The notes under the pieces were generated by a model. It saw only the letters and a program-made list of their open reading frames with translations, had not been told where the DNA came from and ran no database searches. A stretch of 64,000 bases of DNA from SXOA01 sp046593355 (GTDB lineage Bacteria; Planctomycetota; Planctomycetia; Pirellulales; Pirellulaceae): positions 82,009-146,008 of the forward strand of contig JBKJNY010000155.1 in assembly GCA_046593355.1 (NCBI GenBank), written 5' to 3'. The position numbers and the translations under genes are program-made. This document shows positions 15,185 through 25,116 of this stretch, in pieces (the first letter of the stretch is position 1; each line of letters begins with the position of its first letter).

Positions 15185-17242
15185 TTACGGCGAAACAGCG
15201 CTTTTGTCCCCCAGCTCAAGCTGCTTGAAAATCGGCAAGTGCCGGTAATAGACCTCCAGGCAGCAGATGGAGAGACTGGTTTGATAGATGCGGCCGCCGG
15301 CGTAGGCGTGCTGGTCGCGGGGGGCCCAACTGCCGGCGACGTGGCCTCCCTTTTCCTGGGAGCGGACGAGCAGATCCTGCATCTGAACGTTCCATTTGTT
15401 CCAGTCCTCGCCGCCGAAGTGATGCAGCGTCTGCGTGCCGTAGTACAGGTAGTAGATGTTGGGGCTGCGTTCGTTGGGAAGATGCTCATCCACCAGCCAC
15501 CGCACGCCGCTTCGCAGATGAGGGTTGGTCTTCTTCCAGCCGAGATACATGCGACAGAGCAGGCCCTCCGCGGTCATCGCCGGCGTCGGGTTGTGGCCGC
15601 GCTGGTAGCCGTAGAGGGCACCTTCTTTCTGACTAGCGCCGTCGAGGTAGATTTCGGCCATGGCGAGCGTTTCCGGCGGGACAGTGAGATTGGCGGCTCG
15701 GGCGCTTTGGAGCGCCATGAGTTGCCAGCCGACGACGCTGGTATCGCCAGGCTGTGTCGGCGGGCCGGGCTGATACCGCCAGCCTCCATCGCGATACTGA
15801 GCCTTGACGATGAAATCGATCGCTTTCTGGGCCGGGAGCCGAAGTTGCTCGTCGCCGGTCATGGCGAAGGCTTCGCAGAGGACGATGGCGGCCTGGCCGT
15901 GGGAGTACATGCCGCTGTTGTCGTTGGAGCCGGCTCGCAGGTCGCCGTCTTCCTTTTGATTTTCGATCATCCAGCGCAGGCCGCGCGAGACCGTGTGCTT
16001 GTACTTACCAACGAGGTGCGTCTGTCCCGCGCCTAGATACGGCAGCATGGCCAGCGCGGTCCCCGCGCTTTTGCCGCCGACGCCCCCCTGCCCGTTGCAG
16101 TTGCATTTGCCGGCCTTTTGAAACTCGTTGACGCTCCAACTGCCGTCGTCGTTCTGGTGAAGGGACAGCCACTTGAGGCCGCGGGCGACGGCAGCCTCGG
16201 TGAGCGTGGTGCCACCTTCCTTGGCCACCATTTCCACGCGGAGCCGCGGGTCGCGGGCGGCCATCACGCTGCGGATGCCGTTGGGGTTGCCGACGAGCTT
16301 GCGGACCTCCTCCAGCGGCGGCAGGTTTTGCTCCGGCTCGTTGAGGCGAAGCTCCTTGGCATCCTGGGCGGCGGCGAGCAGAACCTGGCGTTTTTCCGGG
16401 TCTTGCAGATCGGACTTGTTGGGAATGGGCAGGTCGAACTGAGAATCGTCCTCCTGCTTGATTTTGAGGGTGTCCCCCCCTTTTTCCGGCTCAGGGATGG
16501 CGGCGGAGGAGAGCAGAATCGTCTCGCCGCTGTCCCGCTCCGTCTTGTACGTGATGAGCCCCATCAGCGTGAGGGCCACCATGTGGATCAACATGCTGAT
16601 GAGCCAGGCGGGCGTGTCCTTGAGCAGCTTGTGGAGCCACGAGCTGGCACTCTCGGTCTTGCGGCGCTGCGCGGGGCGACGACGTGGTTGCTGGGGGCGG
16701 GGCTGCGCCCTAGTAGCCGGCACACTCGGTGTGCCGATCGGCTCCAAAGCGGCTGGGGCAAAGGCGGCAGGAATAGCAGGTGCTGCCGCCGCCGCCTCTT
16801 CCCGCTCTTTGAGCAGCCGAATCGCCTCGCGCTCCTGCTCCTGCGTCAATTCGACGCTGGCCCCGCAGTTCCAACAGTCGGCCGCCATCAGCCAGAGGCG
16901 GACGGACATCGGCGCACGGCAGTCGGGGCAGGCGCACATCAGCACGTCCCCTTCCAGCCAGAGCGTGCCGGGGGAGCGGTCGGTCTGCGGCTTGCCGTTG
17001 GCTTTGCGCGGCCGACGGGGGGCGGCCGGAACGGAAGAAACCGGCTCGGGCGGAGCTTCCGGCAGCTCGAAGGGAGTGTTCGAGTCCAAGTCGATATACG
17101 GTATCTTCGCCGCCGGCGCCGTGCGCACCGCGGCCCCATCCGGAGGGGTCAGCTCCAGCGGGAGATAATCAAAGCCGATCTCCTGCGGCCCGAAGCTATG
17201 CTGCAGCTCCGAATCCTGCGTCTGCGTCGCCATGCCGTTCAT
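15185..17242 (-). CDS. Prenyltransferase/squalene-oxidase-repeat protein with zinc ribbon and membrane anchor
   Basis: 685 residues. The start ATG at 17242 has GGAGGA five bases upstream. Layout: low-complexity N-terminus; a zinc-ribbon-like pair near residues 100-126 (CACPDCRAP and DCWNCGAS); Ala/Pro/Arg linker; a transmembrane helix at about 210-232 (WLISMLIHMVALTLMGLITY); then an alpha/alpha toroid of prenyltransferase/terpene-cyclase repeats from about 350 to 660 (LSLHQNDDGSW, MIENQKEDGD, VKAQYRDGGWRYQPG, VRWLVDEHLPNE). The fold is shared by squalene cyclases and alpha-2-macroglobulin-like proteins. I see no full DxDD catalytic motif, so a binding role is as likely as cyclase activity. 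Confidence 0.82.
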   Translation of the reverse strand: MNGMATQTQDSELQHSFGPQEIGFDYLPLELTPPDGAAVRTAPAAKIPYIDLDSNTPFELPEAPPEPVSSVPAAPRRPRKANGKPQTDRSPGTLWLEGDVLMCACPDCRAPMSVRLWLMAADCWNCGASVELTQEQEREAIRLLKEREEAAAAAPAIPAAFAPAALEPIGTPSVPATRAQPRPQQPRRRPAQRRKTESASSWLHKLLKDTPAWLISMLIHMVALTLMGLITYKTERDSGETILLSSAAIPEPEKGGDTLKIKQEDDSQFDLPIPNKSDLQDPEKRQVLLAAAQDAKELRLNEPEQNLPPLEEVRKLVGNPNGIRSVMAARDPRLRVEMVAKEGGTTLTEAAVARGLKWLSLHQNDDGSWSVNEFQKAGKCNCNGQGGVGGKSAGTALAMLPYLGAGQTHLVGKYKHTVSRGLRWMIENQKEDGDLRAGSNDNSGMYSHGQAAIVLCEAFAMTGDEQLRLPAQKAIDFIVKAQYRDGGWRYQPGPPTQPGDTSVVGWQLMALQSARAANLTVPPETLAMAEIYLDGASQKEGALYGYQRGHNPTPAMTAEGLLCRMYLGWKKTNPHLRSGVRWLVDEHLPNERSPNIYYLYYGTQTLHHFGGEDWNKWNVQMQDLLVRSQEKGGHVAGSWAPRDQHAYAGGRIYQTSLSICCLEVYYRHLPIFKQLELGDKSAVSP

Positions 17243-17419
17243 CAGGTTCCTCCAGGAGCCGCGCAGCCCGCTGTCAAAAACACAGCGCCACCAGCTAACT
17301 AAATGGCCGCCAGGAGGGGAACCTGTTTCAAGATCTTGTAAGAAAGGGGACAGTTCCAGTCTAACCCGCTGTCCCGCCCCCGAATAGCAACCGGCGTGCC
17401 GCTAACGCTTTATGCCGTC

Positions 17420-18172
17420 TTACGGCCGGGCAAAGATCGCCTGGTCCAGTTTATCCACGAATTTCAACTCGGTCACTTTGCCGTCCATGATTTTCTTACC
17501 ATCGCGATAGAGTGCCGACCGCATGGCGTACTTGAGGCCGTCCTTGTCTTGATAGTCGCTCAGCACGAGCTCTTCCGCCACTTCCTTGCCCGACAGCAAA
17601 TCGAGCGCTGGATGCTCGACCTTGGCCAGCAGCCCGCTCTCCTTGTCGAAGTATAGCTTCACATCGCGGCGGCCCTGGGACTTCGCCAGGATGCCGAGGG
17701 CCGGCTTGTCACCGATTTTAGACTCGGCAAGCGTGGTGAGCTCAATCGCGTCATCCCTCAGAAAACTCAGCTTGGCAAGTCGATCGACATATCGACTTTC
17801 CTGGATTTCGGCAACTTCCTCCTTCGACAGCTCCTGTGTGCGGCCCTGCAACTGCCGCCATTGCGTGTCGCCATGCACGGCGTCGGTGACGACCATTTTG
17901 ATCCCCTGCACCCGAATTGTAATAGTCATTTTGGAATCGCCATCCATCCGCCAGCTCTCCCCCACGAACGGCATGGCGGGCTGGCCGGGGAGGACATCAA
18001 TCGTCCCCTCCGCCCGGCTATGCACCCGGTTCATCCGGGCAATTTTCTCCGCCCCTCCATGAGCGGCAATCGCCTTGTCAACGAGGGCCTGCGGATCGTC
18101 CTGGGCGGCGGCCAAGTGGACAAAGAGCGAACAGCACGCGAGTGCGGCGCAGCGAAAGAATGACGTTTTCAT
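17420..18172 (-). CDS. Secreted protein resembling LolA-type lipoprotein-binding proteins
   Basis: 250 residues. A clear signal peptide (KTSFFRCAALACCSLFVHLA then AAQDD) and GGAG nine bases before the ATG. The mature part starts with QALVDKAIAAHGGAEKIARM, a motif typical of the outer-membrane lipoprotein-sorting-like beta proteins, followed by beta strands such as RVQGIKMVVTDAVHGDTQW and VKLYFDKESGLLAKVEHP. It probably binds something hydrophobic in the periplasm. Substrate unknown. Confidence 0.75.
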   Translation of the reverse strand: MKTSFFRCAALACCSLFVHLAAAQDDPQALVDKAIAAHGGAEKIARMNRVHSRAEGTIDVLPGQPAMPFVGESWRMDGDSKMTITIRVQGIKMVVTDAVHGDTQWRQLQGRTQELSKEEVAEIQESRYVDRLAKLSFLRDDAIELTTLAESKIGDKPALGILAKSQGRRDVKLYFDKESGLLAKVEHPALDLLSGKEVAEELVLSDYQDKDGLKYAMRSALYRDGKKIMDGKVTELKFVDKLDQAIFARP

Positions 18173-18190
18173 GGTGCTTTTCTCCGGGTG

Positions 18191-18400
18191 TTAGGAACAT
18201 GGTGTAAGGAGCGTTTGAAAGAGCAAATTCCTCGCCAACTCGACTATTCCTAGTTTCCCCCGTTGCATCAGGGCCTTGGCAGCGCCCCCCAGGAAGCCAA
18301 TGCCAGCCCCACAAGCGCAGAGAAACATCGACGATAACATGACCACGGTGGCCACTATCGCCACCATGTAAACGAGCCTCTTTTCCTCTGGATTCAGCAT
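18191..18400 (-). CDS. Small membrane protein, hypothetical
   Basis: 69 residues with one or two hydrophobic helices (VYMVAIVATVVMLSSMFLCA and ACGAGIGFLGGAAKAL). It ends 18 bases before the LolA-like gene, same strand, so they could share a transcript. The ribosome-binding site is weak and I do not recognise a family. Confidence 0.45.
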   Translation of the reverse strand: MLNPEEKRLVYMVAIVATVVMLSSMFLCACGAGIGFLGGAAKALMQRGKLGIVELARNLLFQTLLTPCS

Positions 18401-18713
18401 TCTGGCAGGATACCAAACTCACGCGGCAGCACAACCAGCAGGCTGGTTTTCCAGCAATACTCGTGCGACCCATGTCTGCTCGCTGTTCGCACGCGTGGAC
18501 GCACCAGAATTGGTGTTATTGCCCACTTTGGGGGTACGGTTCTATGATGAAAGGCCTGACTGCGGCCGGCACGACACAAGCCTGAAGCGCGAGCGAAGGA
18601 AACCTGTCCTTCGCTCGCGCTTCAGGCTTGTGTAACGAGCTCCTTTTCTCGCCCACACATAGCCGCGGCGTCCCACCCAGAAACTAACCTTTTGTCCACT
18701 TAGGAGTTCGTTT
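18401..18713. other. Intergenic region upstream of ahcY
   Basis: Divergent spacer. It holds one remarkable structure, a perfect 27-base inverted repeat (18574-18633). No SAH-riboswitch consensus and no clear -10/-35 pair were found. Confidence 0.6.
18574..18633. repeat. Perfect 27-bp inverted repeat upstream of ahcY
   Basis: Left arm 18574-18600 (begins ACACAAGCCTGAAGCGCGAG) and right arm 18607-18633 are exact complements around a 6-base loop. A related palindrome with AGCCTGACGCGCAAGCGAAG arms lies at 44252-44327, so this is a repeat family. It could attenuate or terminate transcription toward ahcY. Confidence 0.8.
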
Positions 18714-20042
<1,329 letters not shown>

Positions 20043-20126
20043 GGCGGTGCGCCGAAATGCGGCTGCCAAACACATGTTAAAATCATTTTTTCGGATATCC
20101 ATGTCCTTAGTTGGAGCATCAGTATC

Positions 20127-20735
20127 ATGTTTGCCAGAAAATTGATTTCAGTGGTTAGCGGAGCGGCGCTGCTGGGCTTTGTGCTGGGCTGCGGGGCACC
20201 CAGCAAGCCCGCGGCAGGCGGAGGAACGGGATCCACCAAGAGTTCGGATCCCGAACTCAATAAATCGATGACCCCGGAGGAAATTGCCGCTCTTCGTCCC
20301 TTGGAGCAAAACGCGGAAACGCAGGAAGACACGGAGGTCGAGATGGTGGTGGGTGCCCTGGCGGGTGACCCAAGGATGTCGGACTCGGTCAAACGCGGCA
20401 TCCGGGGCAAGCGAATGATTTTCATCGGCACGGTTCTGGAGAAGAGCCCGGATGGCGGCGAACTGCCCATTCTCGTCCTGGACGGCGGCAACATTCACGG
20501 AAAGCAGTACACCGCAAAATGCTCCTTTGCGGTTTCCGAGGGGGAATCGCTCCAAGAGATCAAGCCCCAAGACACCGTGCGAGTGGAAGGGGTAACCGAC
20601 GCCGAACTCAAAGAGTTGATAGTCGAAATCAAAGAATGCGTCCTAAAGCCAGCGAATAAATCCACGGACCGGGGGGCTCCGGGCGCGGAAGCGGAGAAGA
20701 CCGCTGACGAGAAGTTGCCCGCGACCAAACCCTAG
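20127..20735 (+). CDS. Lipoprotein with OB-fold-like domain
   Basis: 202 residues. Lipoprotein signal with a lipobox LGFVLGC (Cys22). A Gly/Ser/Thr-rich linker is followed by a domain with strands RMIFIGTVLEKSPDGGE, ILVLDGGNIHGKQYTAKCSF and QDTVRVEGVTDAE, which resembles the tRNA_anti-like/OB-fold lipoproteins common in planctomycetes. The C-terminus is charged and probably disordered. Role unknown. Confidence 0.7.
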   Translation: MFARKLISVVSGAALLGFVLGCGAPSKPAAGGGTGSTKSSDPELNKSMTPEEIAALRPLEQNAETQEDTEVEMVVGALAGDPRMSDSVKRGIRGKRMIFIGTVLEKSPDGGELPILVLDGGNIHGKQYTAKCSFAVSEGESLQEIKPQDTVRVEGVTDAELKELIVEIKECVLKPANKSTDRGAPGAEAEKTADEKLPATKP

Positions 20736-20791
20736 CAAGCTGCTAGCACTGACGGGCGGATTGTAAGCAAGTACCTTGATCCCTGTGCCTA

Positions 20792-22153
20792 ATGCCCACC
20801 ATTCAAGCCTTTCGCGGATTGCGCTACGACCTCGGCCACGTCGGCTCCCTGAGCGACGTCGTCACGCCGCCGTACGACGTTATCAATCCTGAGTTTCAGG
20901 ACCAGCTCTATAAAAAGCACCCGGCGAATTTCATCCGCCTGGAGCTCAACCGCGACGAGCCGGGAGACGGCGCGGCCGGAAGCGGGGAGCAGAGCAACAA
21001 ATACAGCAGGGCAGCAAAATTCCTCCGCCACTGGCGGCAGGAAGGGCTGATGCAGGTGGACCCTGATGCGGCGCTCTACGTCTATCACCAGACGTTCAAG
21101 ACCGAAGGGGGCGAGTTCACTCGGCGGGGCTTCATGTGCCGGGTGCGCCTCGAGCGGTTCGGCCAGGGGACGATCTACCCGCATGAGGAAACCCACTCCG
21201 GCCCCAAAGCCGATCGGCTGCTTCTGACCAAGGCCACGAAGGCCAACCTGAGCCAGATCTTCGGCCTGTATCCTGACCCGCATAACGAGGCTCAGAACCT
21301 GCTGGAAGAAGCCGTCAGCGGCCAGACTCCGCACACCGCCACCGACCATCTCGGCGTCGTCCACCGCATGTGGCCGGTCATCAATTCCAAAGTCATTACG
21401 GACATCGCCGCGATCATGGGACAAAAACCCATGTTCATTGCCGACGGCCATCATCGCTACGAGACGGCTTGCAACTACAAGGATTTCCTCGGCGAGCAAG
21501 GCCCACTCGACTCGGAGCATCCCGCCAACTTCGTGCTTACCCAGTGCGTCAGCATGAACGACCCTGGCCTGCTGGTGCTGCCGACGCATCGGCTCTTCCG
21601 CGGCGTCCCCGCGATGACCGCGAAGCATTTGCAAGACAAGCTTGGAGACAACTTCACTTCGCGATCGCTCGGCTCCGGGGCAGAACTTGCCGCAAGCGTG
21701 TGGGAGCGGATCGAAGTCGAAGGAGAGCAAGGTCAGCTTGGGTTCTACACGGCTCAGGATGATACCTGGACGCTCGCCAGCGTCACTCCCGCCGGCCTCG
21801 CAAAACTCGCGCAGCTCGCGTCCGAACACAGCGAAGACTGGCAGGGGCTGGGCGTTTCGATCCTGCACCGGCTCGTAATGGAGAACCTGCTCGACTTGAC
21901 GAACCTCCCCAAACCCATGTACGTCCACTCCGTCGCTGAAGTGATCGAGGCACTGCAAAAAGGAGACGCCGTCGGCCGCGACGCCACTGGCCAGATGGGA
22001 GCTGGCGGCCGCTTCGAGCTCGCCGCTCTCGTCATGCCCGCCACCGTCGACCACGTCCGCATTATCAGCGAACACGGCGAGCGGATGCCCGCCAAGAGCA
22101 CGTACTTCTATCCCAAGCTCCTGGGCGGAATGGTGGTGCATTTGCTGGAGTAG
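20792..22153 (+). CDS. DUF1015 family protein
   Basis: 453 residues, full length. The signature is complete: IQAFRGLRYDLGHVGSLSDV with VVTPPYDVIN at the N-terminus, NFIRLELNRDEPGD, IYPHEETHSGPKADRL, and FIADGHHRYETACNYKDF near residue 215-235. DUF1015 proteins are widespread in bacteria and archaea and often described as a SpoOJ/ParA/ParB/repB-related family; biochemical activity is unknown. It is interesting that parA/parB follow only 1 kb downstream, though a toxin-antitoxin pair lies between. Confidence 0.92.
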   Translation: MPTIQAFRGLRYDLGHVGSLSDVVTPPYDVINPEFQDQLYKKHPANFIRLELNRDEPGDGAAGSGEQSNKYSRAAKFLRHWRQEGLMQVDPDAALYVYHQTFKTEGGEFTRRGFMCRVRLERFGQGTIYPHEETHSGPKADRLLLTKATKANLSQIFGLYPDPHNEAQNLLEEAVSGQTPHTATDHLGVVHRMWPVINSKVITDIAAIMGQKPMFIADGHHRYETACNYKDFLGEQGPLDSEHPANFVLTQCVSMNDPGLLVLPTHRLFRGVPAMTAKHLQDKLGDNFTSRSLGSGAELAASVWERIEVEGEQGQLGFYTAQDDTWTLASVTPAGLAKLAQLASEHSEDWQGLGVSILHRLVMENLLDLTNLPKPMYVHSVAEVIEALQKGDAVGRDATGQMGAGGRFELAALVMPATVDHVRIISEHGERMPAKSTYFYPKLLGGMVVHLLE

Positions 22154-22171
22154 ACAGCGCAACCAGCGAGG

Positions 22172-22177
22172 TATAAT
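22172..22177 (+). promoter_or_regulatory. Possible -10 box of the DUF433/DUF5615 pair
   Basis: TATAAT 40 bases before the DUF433 ATG; no strong -35 match. Confidence 0.4.
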
Positions 22178-22216
22178 AGGAGCGGGCCGAGCTTACTTTG
22201 ATTGTCGAGGCTTCTC

Positions 22217-22570
22217 ATGTCACCAACATTGGTTGCTGATCCACTCCCCATTCGGGCCGAAGACGACGGCACCTACCATGTGGGACAAACGGGAATCAGC
22301 CTGGACACTGTCATCCTTTGTTACCGCCTGGGGTATTCTCCCGAGCAGGTTGTCGAGTCCTACCCGTCGCTTCGGCTAAGCGACGTTTATCACGTTTTCA
22401 GCTACTATCTCGGGCACCGTGACGAAATCGATTCCTACCTCCAACGGCGTTCTGCGGAGGCGGAATCAATTCGCAAGAAAATTGAAGCCGCCGGAATGTC
22501 CAGAAATGACTGGCCGGAGTATCGCCAGGGCCTGCTGGAACGAAAGCGTCTGCGGGATAAGGCGCAATGA
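22217..22570 (+). CDS. DUF433 antitoxin
   Basis: 117 residues from ATG 22217 with GAGG six bases upstream (a TTG at 22202 would add five residues). The core is a DUF433 winged-helix-like segment: TGISLDTVILCYRLGYSPEQ, then VVESYPSLRLSDVYHVFSYY. DUF433 proteins are antitoxins usually paired with PIN-like DUF5615 toxins. The stop overlaps the downstream start (ATGA). Confidence 0.85.
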   Translation: MSPTLVADPLPIRAEDDGTYHVGQTGISLDTVILCYRLGYSPEQVVESYPSLRLSDVYHVFSYYLGHRDEIDSYLQRRSAEAESIRKKIEAAGMSRNDWPEYRQGLLERKRLRDKAQ

Positions 22571-22920
22571 CCGCCTTTCTGACTGACGATGATTTGAACG
22601 GTAATATCATCGAAGCGCTGCGTGAAGTCGAGCCTTCCATTGATCTCGTGACCGCGAAGGAAGCCGGTCTGATGGCTCATCCCGATGCGGAGCTTCTGGC
22701 GTGGGCTGCTACGCACGGTCGAGTGGTTGTCAGTCATGATGTGAATACGATGATCAAGGCAGCTTATGAGCGCGTTCGGAATCTGGCATCAATGCCGGGA
22801 TTGATTATCGTTCCTCAAGAGTTCGCGATTGGCGAAGCAATTGACGGCTTGGTCCTGATTGCACATTGCGGTGAGCCCGCAGACCTCGCTGACCAAGTCC
22901 GATTCGTTCAATCGATTTGA
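22567..22920 (+). CDS. DUF5615 PIN-like toxin
   Basis: 117 residues. PIN-like motifs: FLTDDDLNGNIIEALREVEP at the N-terminus, DLVTAKEAGLMAHPDAELLA and VVVSHDVNTM. It overlaps DUF433 by four bases. This pairing is a known type II toxin-antitoxin class; RNase activity is inferred from the fold. Confidence 0.85.
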   Translation: MTAFLTDDDLNGNIIEALREVEPSIDLVTAKEAGLMAHPDAELLAWAATHGRVVVSHDVNTMIKAAYERVRNLASMPGLIIVPQEFAIGEAIDGLVLIAHCGEPADLADQVRFVQSI

Positions 22921-22938
22921 GATAGAATCGCAAACGCG

Positions 22939-22952
22939 GTTCCACGTGGAAC
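22939..22952. promoter_or_regulatory. parS centromere site 1
   Basis: GTTCCACGTGGAAC, a perfect palindrome close to the universal parS core GTTTCACGTGAAAC. ParB binds it to nucleate spreading. Confidence 0.8.
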
Positions 22953-22993
22953 CCCATCTTCTCCCCTCTTCGCATTTTGATTTCACACTGCGC

Positions 22994-23007
22994 GTTTCAC
23001 GTGAAAC
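22994..23007. promoter_or_regulatory. parS centromere site 2
   Basis: GTTTCACGTGAAAC, an exact match to the parS core. Confidence 0.95.
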
Positions 23008-23029
23008 GGGCAATCTGCGTCAGTTGTCC

Positions 23030-23043
23030 GTTCCACGTGAAAC
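23030..23043. promoter_or_regulatory. parS centromere site 3
   Basis: GTTCCACGTGAAAC, one base from the perfect core. The three sites lie within 105 bases, just upstream of parA. Confidence 0.9.
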
Positions 23044-23164
23044 GGAGCGGCTATTCGGTAAGTAACATTCCGCGGACTTGCCTACGCCAGTATCATCCGG
23101 CCGCGCCGGCGTTGCGTGCGGTTCGATACGCGCATGCGGCAAGTGACAAACAGCGGAGGAATTG

Positions 23165-23911
23165 GTGGTCCGGATCCTGTGCGTGGCAAATCAGAAAGGG
23201 GGCGTCGGCAAAACGACCACCGCCATTAATCTGGCGGCTGGGCTGGCGCGCTCCGGCTCGCGCACGCTGCTCATTGATCTGGACCCGCAGTGCAACGCCT
23301 CCTCCGGCCTGGGCATTGCTCCCGCCGCCCGCCACCCGCTCGTGCTCCGTCAGCCGATCCACGAATCGGTCGTTCCCACGAAACTCGCCGGCCTCGAGGT
23401 TCTTCCCGGCAGCCGCAGTTTTCAAGATGTGGATGCGCTGGCCCGCAGCGACGAGAGCCAGGCCGAATTGCTCCGCCAGCATCTGCTCCGCGAGCTCGAA
23501 GGGTACGATTTCGTGCTGATCGACTGCCCGCCGTCGCTGGGGACGCTTACGCAAACCGCCCTGTCCGCCTCCACCGAGGTTCTGATGCCGATCCAGTGCG
23601 AGTACTTCGCCATGGAGGGGCTGACGCAGATGATCCAGGTGATTCGCGGCGTCATGCAGCGATTTCCAGGACGGCTCGAATTCGGAGGCATCGTTTTGAC
23701 GATGTATGAAGCAGCACTGGAACTGACGCACGAAGTGGATGCCGAAGTCAGGGATTTCTTCGGCGAGATAGTGTTCAGCACGGTCGTGCCGCGGGACGTG
23801 GCGGTGGCGGAAGCCCCCAGCCATGCCGCCAGCGTGCTGGACTACGCTCCTCGCTCTCGCGGGGCGCGGGCTTACATCGAACTTTGCATGGAGGTACTGG
23901 AGCGTGAGTAA
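23165..23911 (+). CDS. parA: Chromosome partition ATPase ParA (Soj)
   Basis: 248 residues. I chose GTG 23165 with GGAGGA five bases upstream over TTG 23162. A deviant Walker A (KGGVGKTTT, residues 11-19) opens the protein, followed by LLIDLDPQCNASSGLG, the Walker B-like FVLIDCPPSLG and VLMPIQCEYFAMEGL. ParA dimers bind DNA non-specifically with ATP and move ParB-parS complexes to segregate the origin region. The next gene, parB, overlaps by eight bases. Confidence 0.97.
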   Translation: MVRILCVANQKGGVGKTTTAINLAAGLARSGSRTLLIDLDPQCNASSGLGIAPAARHPLVLRQPIHESVVPTKLAGLEVLPGSRSFQDVDALARSDESQAELLRQHLLRELEGYDFVLIDCPPSLGTLTQTALSASTEVLMPIQCEYFAMEGLTQMIQVIRGVMQRFPGRLEFGGIVLTMYEAALELTHEVDAEVRDFFGEIVFSTVVPRDVAVAEAPSHAASVLDYAPRSRGARAYIELCMEVLERE

Positions 23912-24923
23912 AGACCGAAGGCTCGGGCGGGGACTGGCGGCGCTCCTTGGCGCTCCGCTGTTTGACGAACAGAACCAAGCCAGCGCAAGTGAGTTTGCAC
24001 CGCCAACACAAGGTGCTAGCACGCTTGCCGGTTTCGCGCCTGCGTCTCCAGCGCCGGAAAGATCCGCCGCCGAAAACGGCGGTCTCCTCCAACTCTCGGT
24101 CGACGACATCGAAGAGAATCCCTTCCAGCCCCGCCGGGATTTCAGCGAAACGGAAATCGCGTCGCTCGCCGAAAGCCTCAAGGAGCATGACATGCTCCAG
24201 CCCGTGCTCGTGCGGCGAGTCAATGGGCGGTATCAACTCATCAGCGGTGAACGGCGCTTGCGAGCCTCGAAACTAGCGGGCTGGAAGACGATTCCCGCCC
24301 GGTTGCGAGAGGCGGATGATCGCCTGGTGGCGGAGCTGGCCATCGTGGAGAACTTGCAGCGGCAGGATCTCAACGCGATTGAAAAGGCTCTCTCCTTCAA
24401 GCGCTACCTCGATGAGCATCGCTGCTCCCAGGAAGACCTGGCCCGTCGCCTGAAAATCGACCGCAGCACGATCGCCAATCTGATGCGCCTCTTGGAACTG
24501 CCGCAGACGGTGCTCGATTGCCTTCGCAACGGCATCATCACGGCCGGCCACGCCCGCGCGCTCCTTCCGCTCGGAGATGACCGTGAGCAGATTGAAATGT
24601 GCGGCCGCATCTCGCGCGAGGAGCTCAGCGTCCGCGACGTAGAACGGATGGTCGGCGAGAAGCTCCTGGAAGAAGACGGCGAGCACGATCTGCTCCCCGG
24701 ACCCGGCAGCGAGACGAAACGGAAAAAGAAGGCCGGCAGCGAGCAAGTGGCGGCTCTTGAGCAGGAGCTGCGTCTCGCCCTGGGCATGAAGGTCGAGATC
24801 AAACAGTCCTCAGCCGGCAAGGGAAAGCTCGTCATTCACTTTCAGAATCACGACGAGTTCGAGAGCCTGCATACCTCGTTAACCGAATCTCTCGGCGGTG
24901 GCGGACTAAAGCGAGCGGCATAG
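23904..24923 (+). CDS. parB: Chromosome partition protein ParB (CTPase)
   Basis: 339 residues from GTG 23904; GGAGGT lies eight bases before it, inside parA. The N-terminal LGRGLAALLG is the segment that stimulates ParA. The ParB/Srx domain has the CTP-binding motifs: IEENPFQPRRDF, LQPVLVRR, ISGERRLRASKLAGW (GERR near 115) and AIVENLQRQDLNAIEKA. The helix-turn-helix that reads parS follows (EDLARRLKIDRSTIANLMRL). The C-terminal dimerisation region has a charged linker. Three parS sites lie upstream. Confidence 0.97.
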   Translation: MSKDRRLGRGLAALLGAPLFDEQNQASASEFAPPTQGASTLAGFAPASPAPERSAAENGGLLQLSVDDIEENPFQPRRDFSETEIASLAESLKEHDMLQPVLVRRVNGRYQLISGERRLRASKLAGWKTIPARLREADDRLVAELAIVENLQRQDLNAIEKALSFKRYLDEHRCSQEDLARRLKIDRSTIANLMRLLELPQTVLDCLRNGIITAGHARALLPLGDDREQIEMCGRISREELSVRDVERMVGEKLLEEDGEHDLLPGPGSETKRKKKAGSEQVAALEQELRLALGMKVEIKQSSAGKGKLVIHFQNHDEFESLHTSLTESLGGGGLKRAA

Positions 24924-25044
24924 TAGGCCGTCTCTCCGAGACGTGCCAGGCGGAGACGTCGCCCCGGGTGAAGAGTCGTTTCGCGAAAAGTCCGTCGCGA
25001 GCTGCAACACGAACTCCCGAACGCCCCGGAGGTGCGTCCACCAT

Positions 25045-25082
25045 TAAAACAGCCCGCGGTTCCCAGAGGGAGCCGCGGGCTG
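25045..25082 (-). terminator. Rho-independent terminator, minus strand
   Basis: Stem AGCCCGCGG(T/C)TCCC with a 3-base loop; on the minus strand it is followed by GTTTTAA. It could also stop plus-strand transcription from parAB. Confidence 0.6.
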
Positions 25083-25116
25083 CTGATGTTTTGGTGAAAG
25101 GAAAGAGGAGGTAACC

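Noticed and set aside
18401..18713. SAH riboswitch upstream of adenosylhomocysteinase
   Set aside because: The region has a long palindrome but no match to the SAH riboswitch core and no ribosome-binding-site sequestration; the hairpin belongs to a dispersed repeat family.
22859..23160. Small frames between the DUF5615 gene and parA
   Set aside because: They span the parS sites and resemble no protein; centromere sites explain the sequence.
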